Source: Candidatus Colwelliibacteriota bacterium
GTDB taxonomy: Bacteria > Patescibacteriota > Minisyncoccia > UBA6257 > Colwellbacteraceae
NCBI GenBank assembly: GCA_014874305.1
Contig: JACWAO010000074.1
Coordinates: 1-19,885 of the forward strand
Length of the DNA stretch: 19,885 nucleotides
Direction: 5' to 3'
The notes beneath the pieces are model-generated. The model saw only the letters and a program-made list of their open reading frames with translations, was not told where the DNA came from and ran no database searches. Shown here one piece after another: positions 6,749 through 13,641 of this stretch (the first letter of the stretch is position 1; each line of letters starts with the position of its first letter). The position numbers and the translations under genes were made by a program.

Positions 6749-7534
6749 ATGCCAAACGAAATAATACCTACTGCTCCGCATAGAGATTTTGAGAGCATTA
6801 AAAAGATTGATAAAAATAAAGTGGAGTATTGGGAGGCTCGTGAATTGTTACCGCTCTTAGGTTATGAAAACTGGCAAAAATCAGAAGAGGTAATCGCGAG
6901 GGCCGCCCGCGCTTGTATAAATAGCGGCCAAGACGTTGATGACCATTTTAACCGGACGGTTAAAATGGTGGAAATAGGCTCTAATACAGTTAGAAAAGTA
7001 AGGGATTTTAAACTTGATAGATACGCTTGTTATCTCGTAGCCCAGAACGGAGATCCTAAAAAACCAGAAATAGCCCAAGCTCAAACCTATTTTGCCATAC
7101 AAACAAGAAGACAGGAGATTTTTGGCCAATTAACAGACAGTGAAAAAAGACTTTTTATTCGCGGCGAAGTCTCTGCGAGTAATAAGAAGCTTTTTAAAAC
7201 AGCGAAGCAGGCCGGCGTAAATAAGTTCGGATTATTCAACGATGCCGGTTATAGAGGTCTTTACGGCATGCCGCTGTCTGATATCGAGCAAAGGAAGGGA
7301 ATAAAAAAAGGGGAATTGTTAGACAGGGCCGGCTCTACCGAGTTGGCGGCTAATTTATTCCGTATAACTCAGACTGACGAAAAAATAACGAAGGATAAAA
7401 TACGGGGCGAACAAGCGGCTTCGCGTACTCACTTTATGGTTGGCGGCAAGGTGAGACAGACCATTAAAGATATCGGCGGCGTTCTTCCAATTACCCGCAG
7501 AAAAACATATCGGGCAAGTCAAGCGGGAGGTTAG
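6749..7534 (+). CDS. dinD: DinD-like protein (DNA damage-inducible protein D), C-terminus frameshifted
   Basis: The 261-residue reading frame has the DinD/BRO-N architecture: WEARELLPLLGYENW (28-42) is the BRO-N core, followed by family segments GDPKKPEIAQAQTYFAIQTRR, DAGYRGLYGM, GSTELAANLFRITQT and GGKVRQTIKDIGGVLP. In E. coli DinD is an SOS-induced protein that inhibits RecA filament activity; a similar role here is inference. The frame ends in an unrelated tail after VLP (residue 247), while the +1 frame immediately continues with LPAEKHIGQVKREVRQLE, matching the normal DinD ending, and stops at 7583. A short indel near 7485-7491 therefore replaced the true C-terminus. It lies between a tRNA and the antiporter gene and is probably accessory. 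Confidence 0.85.
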   Translation: MPNEIIPTAPHRDFESIKKIDKNKVEYWEARELLPLLGYENWQKSEEVIARAARACINSGQDVDDHFNRTVKMVEIGSNTVRKVRDFKLDRYACYLVAQNGDPKKPEIAQAQTYFAIQTRRQEIFGQLTDSEKRLFIRGEVSASNKKLFKTAKQAGVNKFGLFNDAGYRGLYGMPLSDIEQRKGIKKGELLDRAGSTELAANLFRITQTDEKITKDKIRGEQAASRTHFMVGGKVRQTIKDIGGVLPITRRKTYRASQAGG

Positions 7535-7583
7535 ACAGCTAGAGAAAGAAAAGAAGAAAAAACTTAAAGGATTTAAAAAATAG
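7488..7583 (+). pseudogene. dinD: Displaced C-terminal tail of dinD (+1 frame)
   Basis: In the frame starting CAA at 7488 the sequence encodes QLPAEKHIGQVKREVRQLE and a lysine-rich end, stopping at TAG 7581-7583. E. coli DinD ends with a comparable LPTPQVSIKQLE segment, so this is the original tail, cut off by a frameshift. A corrected protein would be about 277 residues, close to the family's length. The stop then lies 11 nt before the antiporter start. Confidence 0.75.
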
Positions 7584-7594
7584 CAATTTAATCG

Positions 7595-9256
7595 ATGAGC
7601 CTCTTTGTTGGAATAGCCGCAGCCGTAATACTAGCCGCCCTTTGCGCGTTTCTGGTTAGCTTTCTGAAACAGCCGACCATAACCGGATTTATCATTGCCG
7701 GTTTGATTATCGGATATTTTGGTTATTCTGAATCGTTTAGTTTAGGGACCTTGAACAGTCTAGCAAGCATAGGTATCGCTCTGCTTTTGTTTATAGTCGG
7801 TCTGGAGATGGATCTCCGCTCCTTATCCAAGGTGGGTTGGAGAGCTTTGCTTATCGGTTCCCTGCAGATGATACTAACCTTTGCGGCCGGTTTGGCCGTA
7901 GCCGGCTGGCTCGGTTTTGTTAATCAAGCCGCTTTCTACATAGCTATCGCCGTGACTTTCTCCTCGACAATAGTCGTCGTAAAAATATACTCGGAGAAAA
8001 GAGAGCTTAACAGTCTCCACGGTAAGATTTCTTTAAGCGTTCTTCTTTTGCAGGACTTGGCCGCGATAATCGTCCTTATGCTGTCATCGAATTTGCATGA
8101 TGGGATGCATTTCGGGTGGCCGATGCTTTTCACCTTCGTCCGCGGAGCTGTCTTCGTTGTCTTGGTATTGATCTCGTCAAAAGTTATGCCGGCCATTCTG
8201 GATTTCCTTGGCAAGTCGCGCGAGCTTCTTTATTTATTTGGTCTGGCTTGGGGATTGGGCGTGGCGCTTCTCGCCGGTCTCCAGTGGTTCGGCCTCTCGA
8301 TAGAGGTTGGCGGGTTTCTGGCCGGGTTGGCGCTGGCCAGTTCCATAGAGCACCTGCAAATAAAAGCGGAACTGCGGCCACTGCGCGACTTCTTCCTAAT
8401 ACTTTTCTTCGTGGGCTTGGGCGCGGATGCGTTTTATTATCATGGGCTGAGTTATATCTGGCCGGCCATAGCGATCTCCGTGTTTGTCTTGATGTTTAAG
8501 CCTATTTTGGTTTTCTTTATCTCAAACCTTGCCGGATACCGTTCCAAAACATCGTTTTATACCGGTCTGTCGCTTGGGCAGGTTTCGGAGTTCGGACTTA
8601 TAATCGCCGCTCTGGCTCTGGCTTATGGAGAGATAAGCGGGAGCGTGCTTTCAATCATAACCTTGTCGGCGGTCATAACCATATTCGTTTCTTCCTATTT
8701 TATAACTTTCGATTCCGCTATTTACTCTTTTATGGGAGGCGTTCTTAGAAAATTCGAGATGAAAAACAGCGAGGATGAGCAAAAGACTAGCGAGCTAGAG
8801 GGCCACATTGTTCTGGTTGGCGCGCACCGCATGGGGCGGAGCATTCTTGAGGCTTTGGAGAACGACAAAGAAAACATCGTGGTTGTGGATATAGACCCCG
8901 AGGTTGTTAAGGGGCTCCTGGCGCAGGGAATAAAGGCGGTTTACGGGGATATAGCGGATACCGATGTCCGCGAGGCTATCAATATGAGCAAGGCGTCGCT
9001 TATAATCTCTACCGCACCCGATGAAAAGGATAGCGCGGTGATAGTCAATTTTACCCGCAGATTTAACCCGTCCGCCAAGATAATAGTTTCGGCGGAGAAC
9101 GAGACGGAGGCTAAGAGGCTTTACGATTCCGGCGCGGATTATGTTATCCTGCCGAGGTTCTTGAGCGGAGCGGAGATAGCCAAGATAGTCGCGGGAGACG
9201 ATAGGGAGGGGAGGATTTTAAGAAGGAGAAAGGCGGACCTGAAGCTTATCGGCTAA
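7595..9256 (+). CDS. KefB/KefC-type CPA2 cation:proton antiporter with RCK domain
   Basis: The 553-residue protein has an N-terminal CPA2 transport domain of about 12 helices (residues 1-380) with the family signatures QPTITGFIIAGLIIG (26-40), LLLFIVGLEMDL (63-74) and the ion-binding QDLA (153-156), followed by a C-terminal RCK/TrkA-N regulatory domain starting at GHIVLVGAHRMG. The nucleotide-binding motif is GAHRMG where GxGxxG is typical, but the D-rich end of the following strand (VVVDIDPE) is kept. Such proteins exchange K+ or Na+ for protons under ligand control; which ion moves is not visible. The ATG at 7595 has no Shine-Dalgarno. Its stop (TAA 9254-9256) overlaps the stop of the convergent UDG gene. 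Confidence 0.92.
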   Translation: MSLFVGIAAAVILAALCAFLVSFLKQPTITGFIIAGLIIGYFGYSESFSLGTLNSLASIGIALLLFIVGLEMDLRSLSKVGWRALLIGSLQMILTFAAGLAVAGWLGFVNQAAFYIAIAVTFSSTIVVVKIYSEKRELNSLHGKISLSVLLLQDLAAIIVLMLSSNLHDGMHFGWPMLFTFVRGAVFVVLVLISSKVMPAILDFLGKSRELLYLFGLAWGLGVALLAGLQWFGLSIEVGGFLAGLALASSIEHLQIKAELRPLRDFFLILFFVGLGADAFYYHGLSYIWPAIAISVFVLMFKPILVFFISNLAGYRSKTSFYTGLSLGQVSEFGLIIAALALAYGEISGSVLSIITLSAVITIFVSSYFITFDSAIYSFMGGVLRKFEMKNSEDEQKTSELEGHIVLVGAHRMGRSILEALENDKENIVVVDIDPEVVKGLLAQGIKAVYGDIADTDVREAINMSKASLIISTAPDEKDSAVIVNFTRRFNPSAKIIVSAENETEAKRLYDSGADYVILPRFLSGAEIAKIVAGDDREGRILRRRKADLKLIG

Positions 9257-9891
9257 TTGAGAAGAATTGTTTGTTCGCTTTCTTCTTCTTTTTGGGGATT
9301 TTGGCCGCCAATCTCTTTTTTGGCGGAAGAGGTTATCTTTTTGTAATCTCGTACGACGATCGGAATCTTAGCAAAATCCGTCGCCAGCTCGTTACTAACA
9401 GAGGTTGAGCGTAAAGCCGCAGCGGGGTGATAAAGGGGAAAGATTATCTTGTCTTTTAATATAAAAGCCTTTCCCCTGTCTTTTGATATTTTCGCTTCCG
9501 GCAAAAAATAATTCATCGAAAAGCGGCCGAGGGTCGCTATGACTTTGGGGTCGATAATATTTATTTGTCTTTTTAAGTAGGGTGCGTAGGCGGCAATTTC
9601 TTCAGGGAAAGGATCGCGGTTATTGGGCGGGCGGCGCTTGACGATGTTAGTGATATACACGTCCTCGCGCTTCCAGCCGACGGAGGCGATAAGCTTGTCC
9701 AGGAGCTTCCCGGCCTGGCCGACGAACGGACGGCCCTGCTGGTCCTCGTGGTATCCCGGGGCCTCTCCTATAAAAAGCACGGACGTATCCGGGTTTCCTT
9801 CTCCGAAAACCAAGTTAGCCTCCGAAAGGGGCAGGTTGGAGTCGGCTCTCATTTCCTCCTCCAGCCATTTCAATTCTTCCGCTTTGTCCAT
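9253..9891 (-). CDS. Family-4 uracil-DNA glycosylase lacking Fe-S cysteines
   Basis: The 212-residue protein has the family-4 UDG motifs: GEGN (30-33), the catalytic GEAPGYHEDQQGRPFVGQAG (42-61), the TNIVKxRPPxNRDPxxEEI stretch (81-99) and the leucine/His loop YHPAA (154-158). It would remove uracil from DNA in base-excision repair. Family-4 enzymes normally carry four cysteines binding a 4Fe-4S cluster. Here the N-terminal CxxC region reads ADSN (16-19), the VKCRPP cysteine is R86, the EExxxC cysteine is Y102, and the whole protein has no cysteine at all. The C-terminal 35 residues are a charged, low-complexity tail. The minus-strand ATG at 9891 has a -10 box 7 nt upstream. The gene is tail-to-tail with the antiporter gene. 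Confidence 0.92.
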   Translation of the reverse strand: MDKAEELKWLEEEMRADSNLPLSEANLVFGEGNPDTSVLFIGEAPGYHEDQQGRPFVGQAGKLLDKLIASVGWKREDVYITNIVKRRPPNNRDPFPEEIAAYAPYLKRQINIIDPKVIATLGRFSMNYFLPEAKISKDRGKAFILKDKIIFPLYHPAAALRSTSVSNELATDFAKIPIVVRDYKKITSSAKKEIGGQNPQKEEESEQTILLN

Positions 9892-9898
9892 TAAAGAA

Positions 9899-9904
9899 AG
9901 TATA
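9899..9904 (-). promoter_or_regulatory. Candidate -10 box for the UDG gene (leaderless spacing)
   Basis: On the minus strand TATACT ends 7 nt before the UDG start codon at 9891. The -35 region falls within the CGCGAACC repeat (9908-9929) and shows only a weak TTCGCG. Confidence 0.45.
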
Positions 9905-9907
9905 CAA

Positions 9908-9940
9908 CGCGAACCACGAAACGCGAACCGTGGATCGCAA
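9908..9940. repeat. CGCGAACC direct repeat, inverted relative of the 19640-19720 repeat
   Basis: CGCGAACC occurs at 9908-9915 and 9922-9929 (14-nt period). Bases 9918-9932 (GAAACGCGAACCGTG) are the exact reverse complement of 19684-19698, in the leader of the second prepilin, so the two sites share a dispersed repeat. Confidence 0.6.
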
Positions 9941-9941
9941 C

Positions 9942-10012
9942 AGATCCTTCACTAACGTTCAGAATGGATGACAGACGCCCAACAACGTCATTCTGAACGA
10001 AGTGAAGAATCT
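9942..10012. repeat. Inverted pair of the dispersed repeat (large potential hairpin)
   Basis: A minus-oriented copy at 9942-9972 (AGATCCTTCACTAACGTTCAG, then AATGGATGAC) faces a plus copy at 9987-10012 (GTCATTCTGAACGAAGTGAA, then GAATCT). The arms are complementary over roughly 24 positions with few mismatches. This repeat type, close to GTCATTCTGAACGAAGTGAA, is familiar from many uncultured-bacterial genomes. Confidence 0.75.
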
Positions 10013-10203
10013 ACATCTTGAATCCAGGAATATGGATGGTGTACTATAAACCCAACCACACCTTAATTAAGCACGCAAACAACTAAAAATCAGGAATGAA
10101 AACACCTCATATGTTTTCGTTTCTCTCCCGCGTTCTCAAACGAACAGGTAACAGCAGAAGAGCGCGCCCTCAAAGAAATGTCATCCAGAGTTCTTTTTTA
10201 TTC

Positions 10204-10272
10204 GTCATCCTGAACGTAGTGAAGGATCTAATTTTAATACGACAAGATTCTTCGGTTGCGCCTCAGAATGAC
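10204..10272. repeat. Second inverted pair of the dispersed repeat
   Basis: A plus copy at 10204-10229 (GTCATCCTGAACGTAGTGAA, then GGATCT) and a minus copy at 10245-10272 (AGATTCTTCGGTTGCGCCTC, then AGAATGAC) face each other with a 15-nt AT-rich loop, forming another potential hairpin. Confidence 0.7.
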
Positions 10273-10282
10273 GCGGCGTTTT

Positions 10283-10346
10283 GTCGTCCTGAGCTTTTGT
10301 CGAAGCGGAAAGAACGGCAAAGCCTCCCGTCATGCTGAGCAAAGCG
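10283..10346 (+). repeat. Two partial plus-strand repeat copies
   Basis: GTCGTCCTGAGCTTTTGTCG at 10283-10302 and GTCATGCTGAGCAAAGCG at 10329-10346 are degenerate or truncated copies of the same dispersed repeat. Confidence 0.5.
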
Positions 10347-10394
10347 TCCACCTTCGCCAAGGCTACGGCGGACCAAAGGAAGCATCTGTACGTA

Positions 10395-10456
10395 AGATTC
10401 TTCCCTTGGTCTTCCGTAGCTCGTGAGAGCGGAGGAGACACTCCGTTCAGAATGAC
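10395..10456 (-). repeat. Split minus-strand repeat copy overlapping the prepilin start
   Basis: AGATTCTTCCCTT (from 10395) and GTTCAGAATGAC (10445-10456) are the two ends of a minus-oriented repeat, separated by extra sequence. The ATG at 10452-10454 that starts the LamG prepilin lies within the repeat end CAGAATGAC. Confidence 0.6.
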
Positions 10457-11372
10457 AACGAACAACGAATCGTCATTCACCCTGGTAGAGTTGTTGATCG
10501 TCATCGCCATCATAGGAATACTTTCGGCCGTCGTAGTCGTCATTATTAACCCCTCGCAGTTACTCCTCCAAGCGAGAGACAGTAGAAGAATCGAGGAAAT
10601 AGCTAACATCAATAAAGCCATTCTCTTGTATATAACTGACGACAATCATGCCTTAGGCAGTACAAATACTGTTTATGTTTCGATCCCCGACACGACCAGC
10701 ACCTGCGCCAATCTGGGACTCCCAACATTGCCTTCAGGGTGGTCCTACCACTGCGTCTCAACAACTACCCTGAGGAACATAGACGGAACCGGATGGATTC
10801 CTATTAATTTCAATCTTATCTCTCATGGTTCGCGTATTTCCATTCTACCCATAGACCCCGTTAATACCGCGTCTTCCCAAAACTACTATACCTATGCTAC
10901 CGGCGGCCTTTCCTATGAGTTAACTGCTTACTTTGAATCCGATAAGTATCAAACCCAGGCGGCAGAGTCGGGGAATCCCGATCCAACCACTTATGCCGTA
11001 GGTAACGTGTCCTTGACCCCTTTTGTCCACGGGCTTGTGGGGTACTGGGGATTTGACGAAGGAGGCGGAACCACAGCCAACGACTCGTCTGGATTCTTAA
11101 ACACCGGAACGATGTATTCCTCTTCCACGATAACCAACCTACGTACTGCTACTAATTGTTTGTCTGAATCCTGCGTATATTTCGATGGTACAGACGATTA
11201 TATAAATAACGGAGCAACCCCACAGCTTAACGGCTCAGTTATGTTCACAATCGTCGCGTGGGTTAAGCCCAACACAACTTCTGTTCTACAGGGGATAGTG
11301 CAGAGAGGGTCGAGTAACAGCGTCCACGGATATATTTTTTTAATATCCTTAACACCGGAAAGGTGCAGTTAG
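10452..11372 (+). CDS. Prepilin-like protein with LamG domain, N-terminal part (frameshifted)
   Basis: The protein starts with a short leader and the type IV prepilin signature SFTLVELLIVIAIIGIL, with the mature N-terminus expected at F9, then a long hydrophobic helix. A pilin-like head follows (to about residue 190, with two cysteines in STCANLG and SYHCVS), then the start of a LamG/concanavalin-like domain (GLVGYWGFDEGGG, CVYFDGTDDY, FTIVAWVKP). LamG domains bind glycans or proteins, so it could be a pilus-tip or surface adhesin; that is inference. The frame breaks at a T7 run (11335-11341) and ends at 11372. I chose the ATG at 10452; the frame is open to 10332, but that part is repeat sequence. 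A GGAGGAG at 10431-10437 lies 14 nt upstream, rather far for a Shine-Dalgarno. Confidence 0.82.
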   Translation: MTTNNESSFTLVELLIVIAIIGILSAVVVVIINPSQLLLQARDSRRIEEIANINKAILLYITDDNHALGSTNTVYVSIPDTTSTCANLGLPTLPSGWSYHCVSTTTLRNIDGTGWIPINFNLISHGSRISILPIDPVNTASSQNYYTYATGGLSYELTAYFESDKYQTQAAESGNPDPTTYAVGNVSLTPFVHGLVGYWGFDEGGGTTANDSSGFLNTGTMYSSSTITNLRTATNCLSESCVYFDGTDDYINNGATPQLNGSVMFTIVAWVKPNTTSVLQGIVQRGSSNSVHGYIFLISLTPERCS

Positions 11373-11713
11373 ACACGGAATCCAGTAGTACCCTCGGTCA
11401 CGTCCTCGCATCCTCAGCCGACCCGCTTTCGGCTGGACAATGGTATCAGGTAGCGGGAGTGGCTAGGGCAAGCAACCTCCAAGTTTATGTAGACGAGCAA
11501 GCCGGAACCCCGACTAATTACTCTGGCCTTTATCCTTTGGTAACAGGTGATAATAGTTATTATGGAAAAAGAATGAATGTTGGTGCTTGGACTTATAGCT
11601 CTCCAACGCCCTCGTCTGTTTTTAATGGATTAATAGACGATGTTCGTGTTTATAATCGCGCTCTTACAACCGCGCAGATACAAGCGATGTATAACGCGGG
11701 CAGACTGAGGTAA
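11342..11713 (+). pseudogene. C-terminal half of the LamG prepilin, separated by a frameshift
   Basis: From the AAT at 11342 this frame reads NILNTGKVQLD and continues the LamG domain (AGQWYQVAGVA, NLQVYVDEQ, then FNGLIDDVRVYNRALT and a short end to TAA 11711-11713), the standard LamG C-terminal pattern. It has no start or ribosome-binding site of its own; the GTG at 11363 is only the first possible start codon. Adding one T to the T7 run at 11335-11341, or removing two, joins it in frame to the upstream prepilin, giving one protein of about 420 residues. Confidence 0.8.
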
Positions 11714-11818
11714 TAATACAAATTGTCGAAATTGAACTTCGATGGATTGCGTAATAGACAGCGTGTGGAAAATAGGAACGAAGTGCGCCGCATAACCGCG
11801 CATTTGATCAAGGCGTCT

Positions 11819-12541
11819 TTATAATTTAATAATTCCGGATAAGTACAATACTGCGATTACGAACAGGGTTATTACCGCTAGAGTGGTAAGTATAGTTTTT
11901 ATAATTTGAGATGCTGGCGGTACTCCATAAAATGTATCTATTTTAAAATCATGTGGCGTCGCTGATTCTACTGTGGCAGGTGTGTTTTGCTCGGTTACTT
12001 CTTTCATTTTTGCCAAAGCTTCTTCCGGAAAAGTAACGAGAGAAAACGACAGTTTATGGCTATTGCTTATTCTTGTCGGAGTTAAACCATTCCCCGCTAC
12101 CCACTTAACTGCGGCATACGGACCAGCTGCGGCGCTAAAGGTTATTCTTCCCGTGTTTAAAATTCTATCCAAAAAAGATTTGCCGATTTTAACGTCCAAG
12201 ATGTCTTTGTTGTAGATCCATAAAAAATTGAATGAGGAAACGGAAGGAGTGTTGCCGACGAACAGCGGAGATGCGGTTAATAATATAATTCTATTGTTAG
12301 TAACCAAGTAACGATAAAACGGGGTTGTAAAGGAGGCGATTACAAACAACATTGCTAATGTTAGCAGAAACGACCATTGAGGGTATTGGTTTAACCAAGC
12401 GGCATTTGAGAAAAACACTATGATTATAGCCAGCGAGATTGCGGTAGCGGTATAGCGAATAGCCACGAATAAGATGCCTCTTCTAAAATCTTTTGGCTCG
12501 TATATTACGCTCTCCCCAGCTTCAAATATCGGTAAGGACAT
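11819..12541 (-). CDS. Membrane protein with bacterial PH-like domain
   Basis: This is a 240-residue protein with two hydrophobic helices near residues 22-44 and 56-75, a soluble middle with the layout of bacterial PH (YdbS/YdbT-type) domains (RYLVTNNRIILLTASP at 78-93, then NKDILDVKIGKSFLDRILNTGRITF, a typical PH core), and a C-terminal helix near 214-237. The PH-domain membrane family has no firmly known function; YdbS/YdbT proteins affect sensitivity to some antimicrobial peptides in Bacillus. The minus-strand ATG at 12541 has no Shine-Dalgarno; TAATAT at 12556-12551 is a possible -10 box. It follows nrdB by 49 nt on the same strand, so it may be read through from the nrd genes. Confidence 0.72.
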   Translation of the reverse strand: MSLPIFEAGESVIYEPKDFRRGILFVAIRYTATAISLAIIIVFFSNAAWLNQYPQWSFLLTLAMLFVIASFTTPFYRYLVTNNRIILLTASPLFVGNTPSVSSFNFLWIYNKDILDVKIGKSFLDRILNTGRITFSAAAGPYAAVKWVAGNGLTPTRISNSHKLSFSLVTFPEEALAKMKEVTEQNTPATVESATPHDFKIDTFYGVPPASQIIKTILTTLAVITLFVIAVLYLSGIIKL

Positions 12542-12590
12542 ATTAGCTGTATATTACACCACCTTGCTAATAATAGTAAAAATTGGGAAT

Positions 12591-13628
12591 CTATTTATCC
12601 GTATCTTTTTTGTTTTTCTCTTCGTCCCAGGTGAGGGTTCCGATCTGATACTCCGTAACCCGCGTTTCGAAAAAGTTCTTTTCCTTGCGGAGATCTATAA
12701 TCTCGCTCATCCAAGGGAAGGGATTCTCCGAGCCGTAAACCTTAGGCAAGTTGATTCTCTCAAGCCTTCGGTCGGCGATGTATTCGAGATAGATTTTGAT
12801 TGTTTCCGCGTTCAATCCCAGTATTCCGCGCGGTAAACAATCCTTGGCGTACTCATACTCCAGTTCAACGCCGCGTTTTACGTTATCGGTTATCTTTTTC
12901 TTGAACTCGTCCGTCCAGATTTCCGGATTCTCCTCTATGATGGCGTTTATAAGCTCACTGCCGAAAGCTAGATGAATCGACTCGTCTCGTAAAATGAATT
13001 GGAACTGTTCGCCGACCCCGACCATCTTGTTCTGGCGGAGGAAGGAAAGCATCATCACGAACCCGGCATAGAAAAATATGCCTTCCATAATAATGTAGTA
13101 TCCAACGAGATCGTGGACGAAGCGCTGAACGTTCTCCGAACCCTTGGTGGAAAAGTCCGGGTCGAGGACGGATTTGGTTATATTTATCACGAAATCGTCT
13201 TTGTCCTTGATGCTCGGTATCTTAATATACATGTTATAGACCTCTTCCGGAGAAAGTCCAAGGGTATCGCAACAATAGATGAAACAGTCGGTGTGGATCG
13301 CTTCTTCAAATGCCTGGCGCAGGAGATATTGCCGTGCTTCGGGATTGGTTATGTGCCTGTAGATTGCTAAAACGATGTTATTAGCAGTGAGACTCTCGGC
13401 GGTGGAGAAGAAGCCCATGTTCCACATAACCATGCGCCGTTCGTCCTCGGTCAAGGCGGTGCGGCTTTGCCACATCTCCACATCCTTCTGCATATTTACC
13501 TCTTCTGGCACCCAGTTGTTGGCCACGCCGTTTTTGTAAAAATCCCTGGCCCACTTGTACTTGATTGGCAGGATTTTGTTCGGATCCGTAACTTCTGAAT
13601 TCAGTATCTTCTTTTCCTGGTTGCTCAT
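12591..13628 (-). CDS. nrdB: Ribonucleotide reductase small subunit, class Ic-like (Mn/Fe)
   Basis: The 345-residue R2 subunit supplies the oxidising metal cofactor for deoxynucleotide synthesis by NrdA. Metal ligands are E78 (FFSTAES), E109 and H112 (FEEAIH), E182 (MEGIFFY), E216 and H219 (RDESIH). The position four after H112, which is the radical tyrosine in class Ia, is phenylalanine (F116), and the first ligand is Glu, not Asp. The whole pattern, including ANNWVPEE and NPEARQYLLRQAFEE, closely resembles the Chlamydia class Ic enzyme (E89, F127), which uses a Mn/Fe centre in place of a tyrosyl radical. The C-terminal part has CLPRGILGL and FPWMSEIIDL for NrdA interaction. It starts 13 nt after the nrdA stop with an A/T-rich spacer and no Shine-Dalgarno. 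Confidence 0.96.
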   Translation of the reverse strand: MSNQEKKILNSEVTDPNKILPIKYKWARDFYKNGVANNWVPEEVNMQKDVEMWQSRTALTEDERRMVMWNMGFFSTAESLTANNIVLAIYRHITNPEARQYLLRQAFEEAIHTDCFIYCCDTLGLSPEEVYNMYIKIPSIKDKDDFVINITKSVLDPDFSTKGSENVQRFVHDLVGYYIIMEGIFFYAGFVMMLSFLRQNKMVGVGEQFQFILRDESIHLAFGSELINAIIEENPEIWTDEFKKKITDNVKRGVELEYEYAKDCLPRGILGLNAETIKIYLEYIADRRLERINLPKVYGSENPFPWMSEIIDLRKEKNFFETRVTEYQIGTLTWDEEKNKKDTDK

Positions 13629-13641
13629 TTTTTATATATTT

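Larger units (their letters stand above)
9973..10451. other. Repeat-rich intergenic region without a supported gene
   Basis: About 560 bp lie between the UDG start and the LamG prepilin. It holds the repeat copies listed separately, an AT-rich spacer (about 10013-10200) with no recognisable gene, and short reading frames made by translating repeat sequence. No convincing promoter for the prepilin is seen; TAATAC at 10235-10240 is a poor candidate. Confidence 0.6.

Noticed and set aside
7484..7510. Programmed ribosomal frameshift in dinD
   Set aside because: No classical slippery heptamer at the point where the family match changes frame; the A5 run (7501-7505) lies after the LP residues already read in the new frame.
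8116..8499. 127-residue plus-strand frame within the antiporter gene
   Set aside because: Out-of-frame shadow of the transport domain with no independent signals.
10096..10338. 80-residue open frame with an FVILNVVKDL segment
   Set aside because: It is the translation of dispersed repeat copies (10204-10229 and neighbours); no ribosome-binding site or family similarity.
9942..10456. CRISPR array
   Set aside because: Copies are in both orientations, unequal in length and irregularly spaced; no cas genes nearby.
10205..10645. 146-residue minus-strand frame over the prepilin start
   Set aside because: Shadow of repeats and of the prepilin gene, which has a clear family signature on the plus strand.
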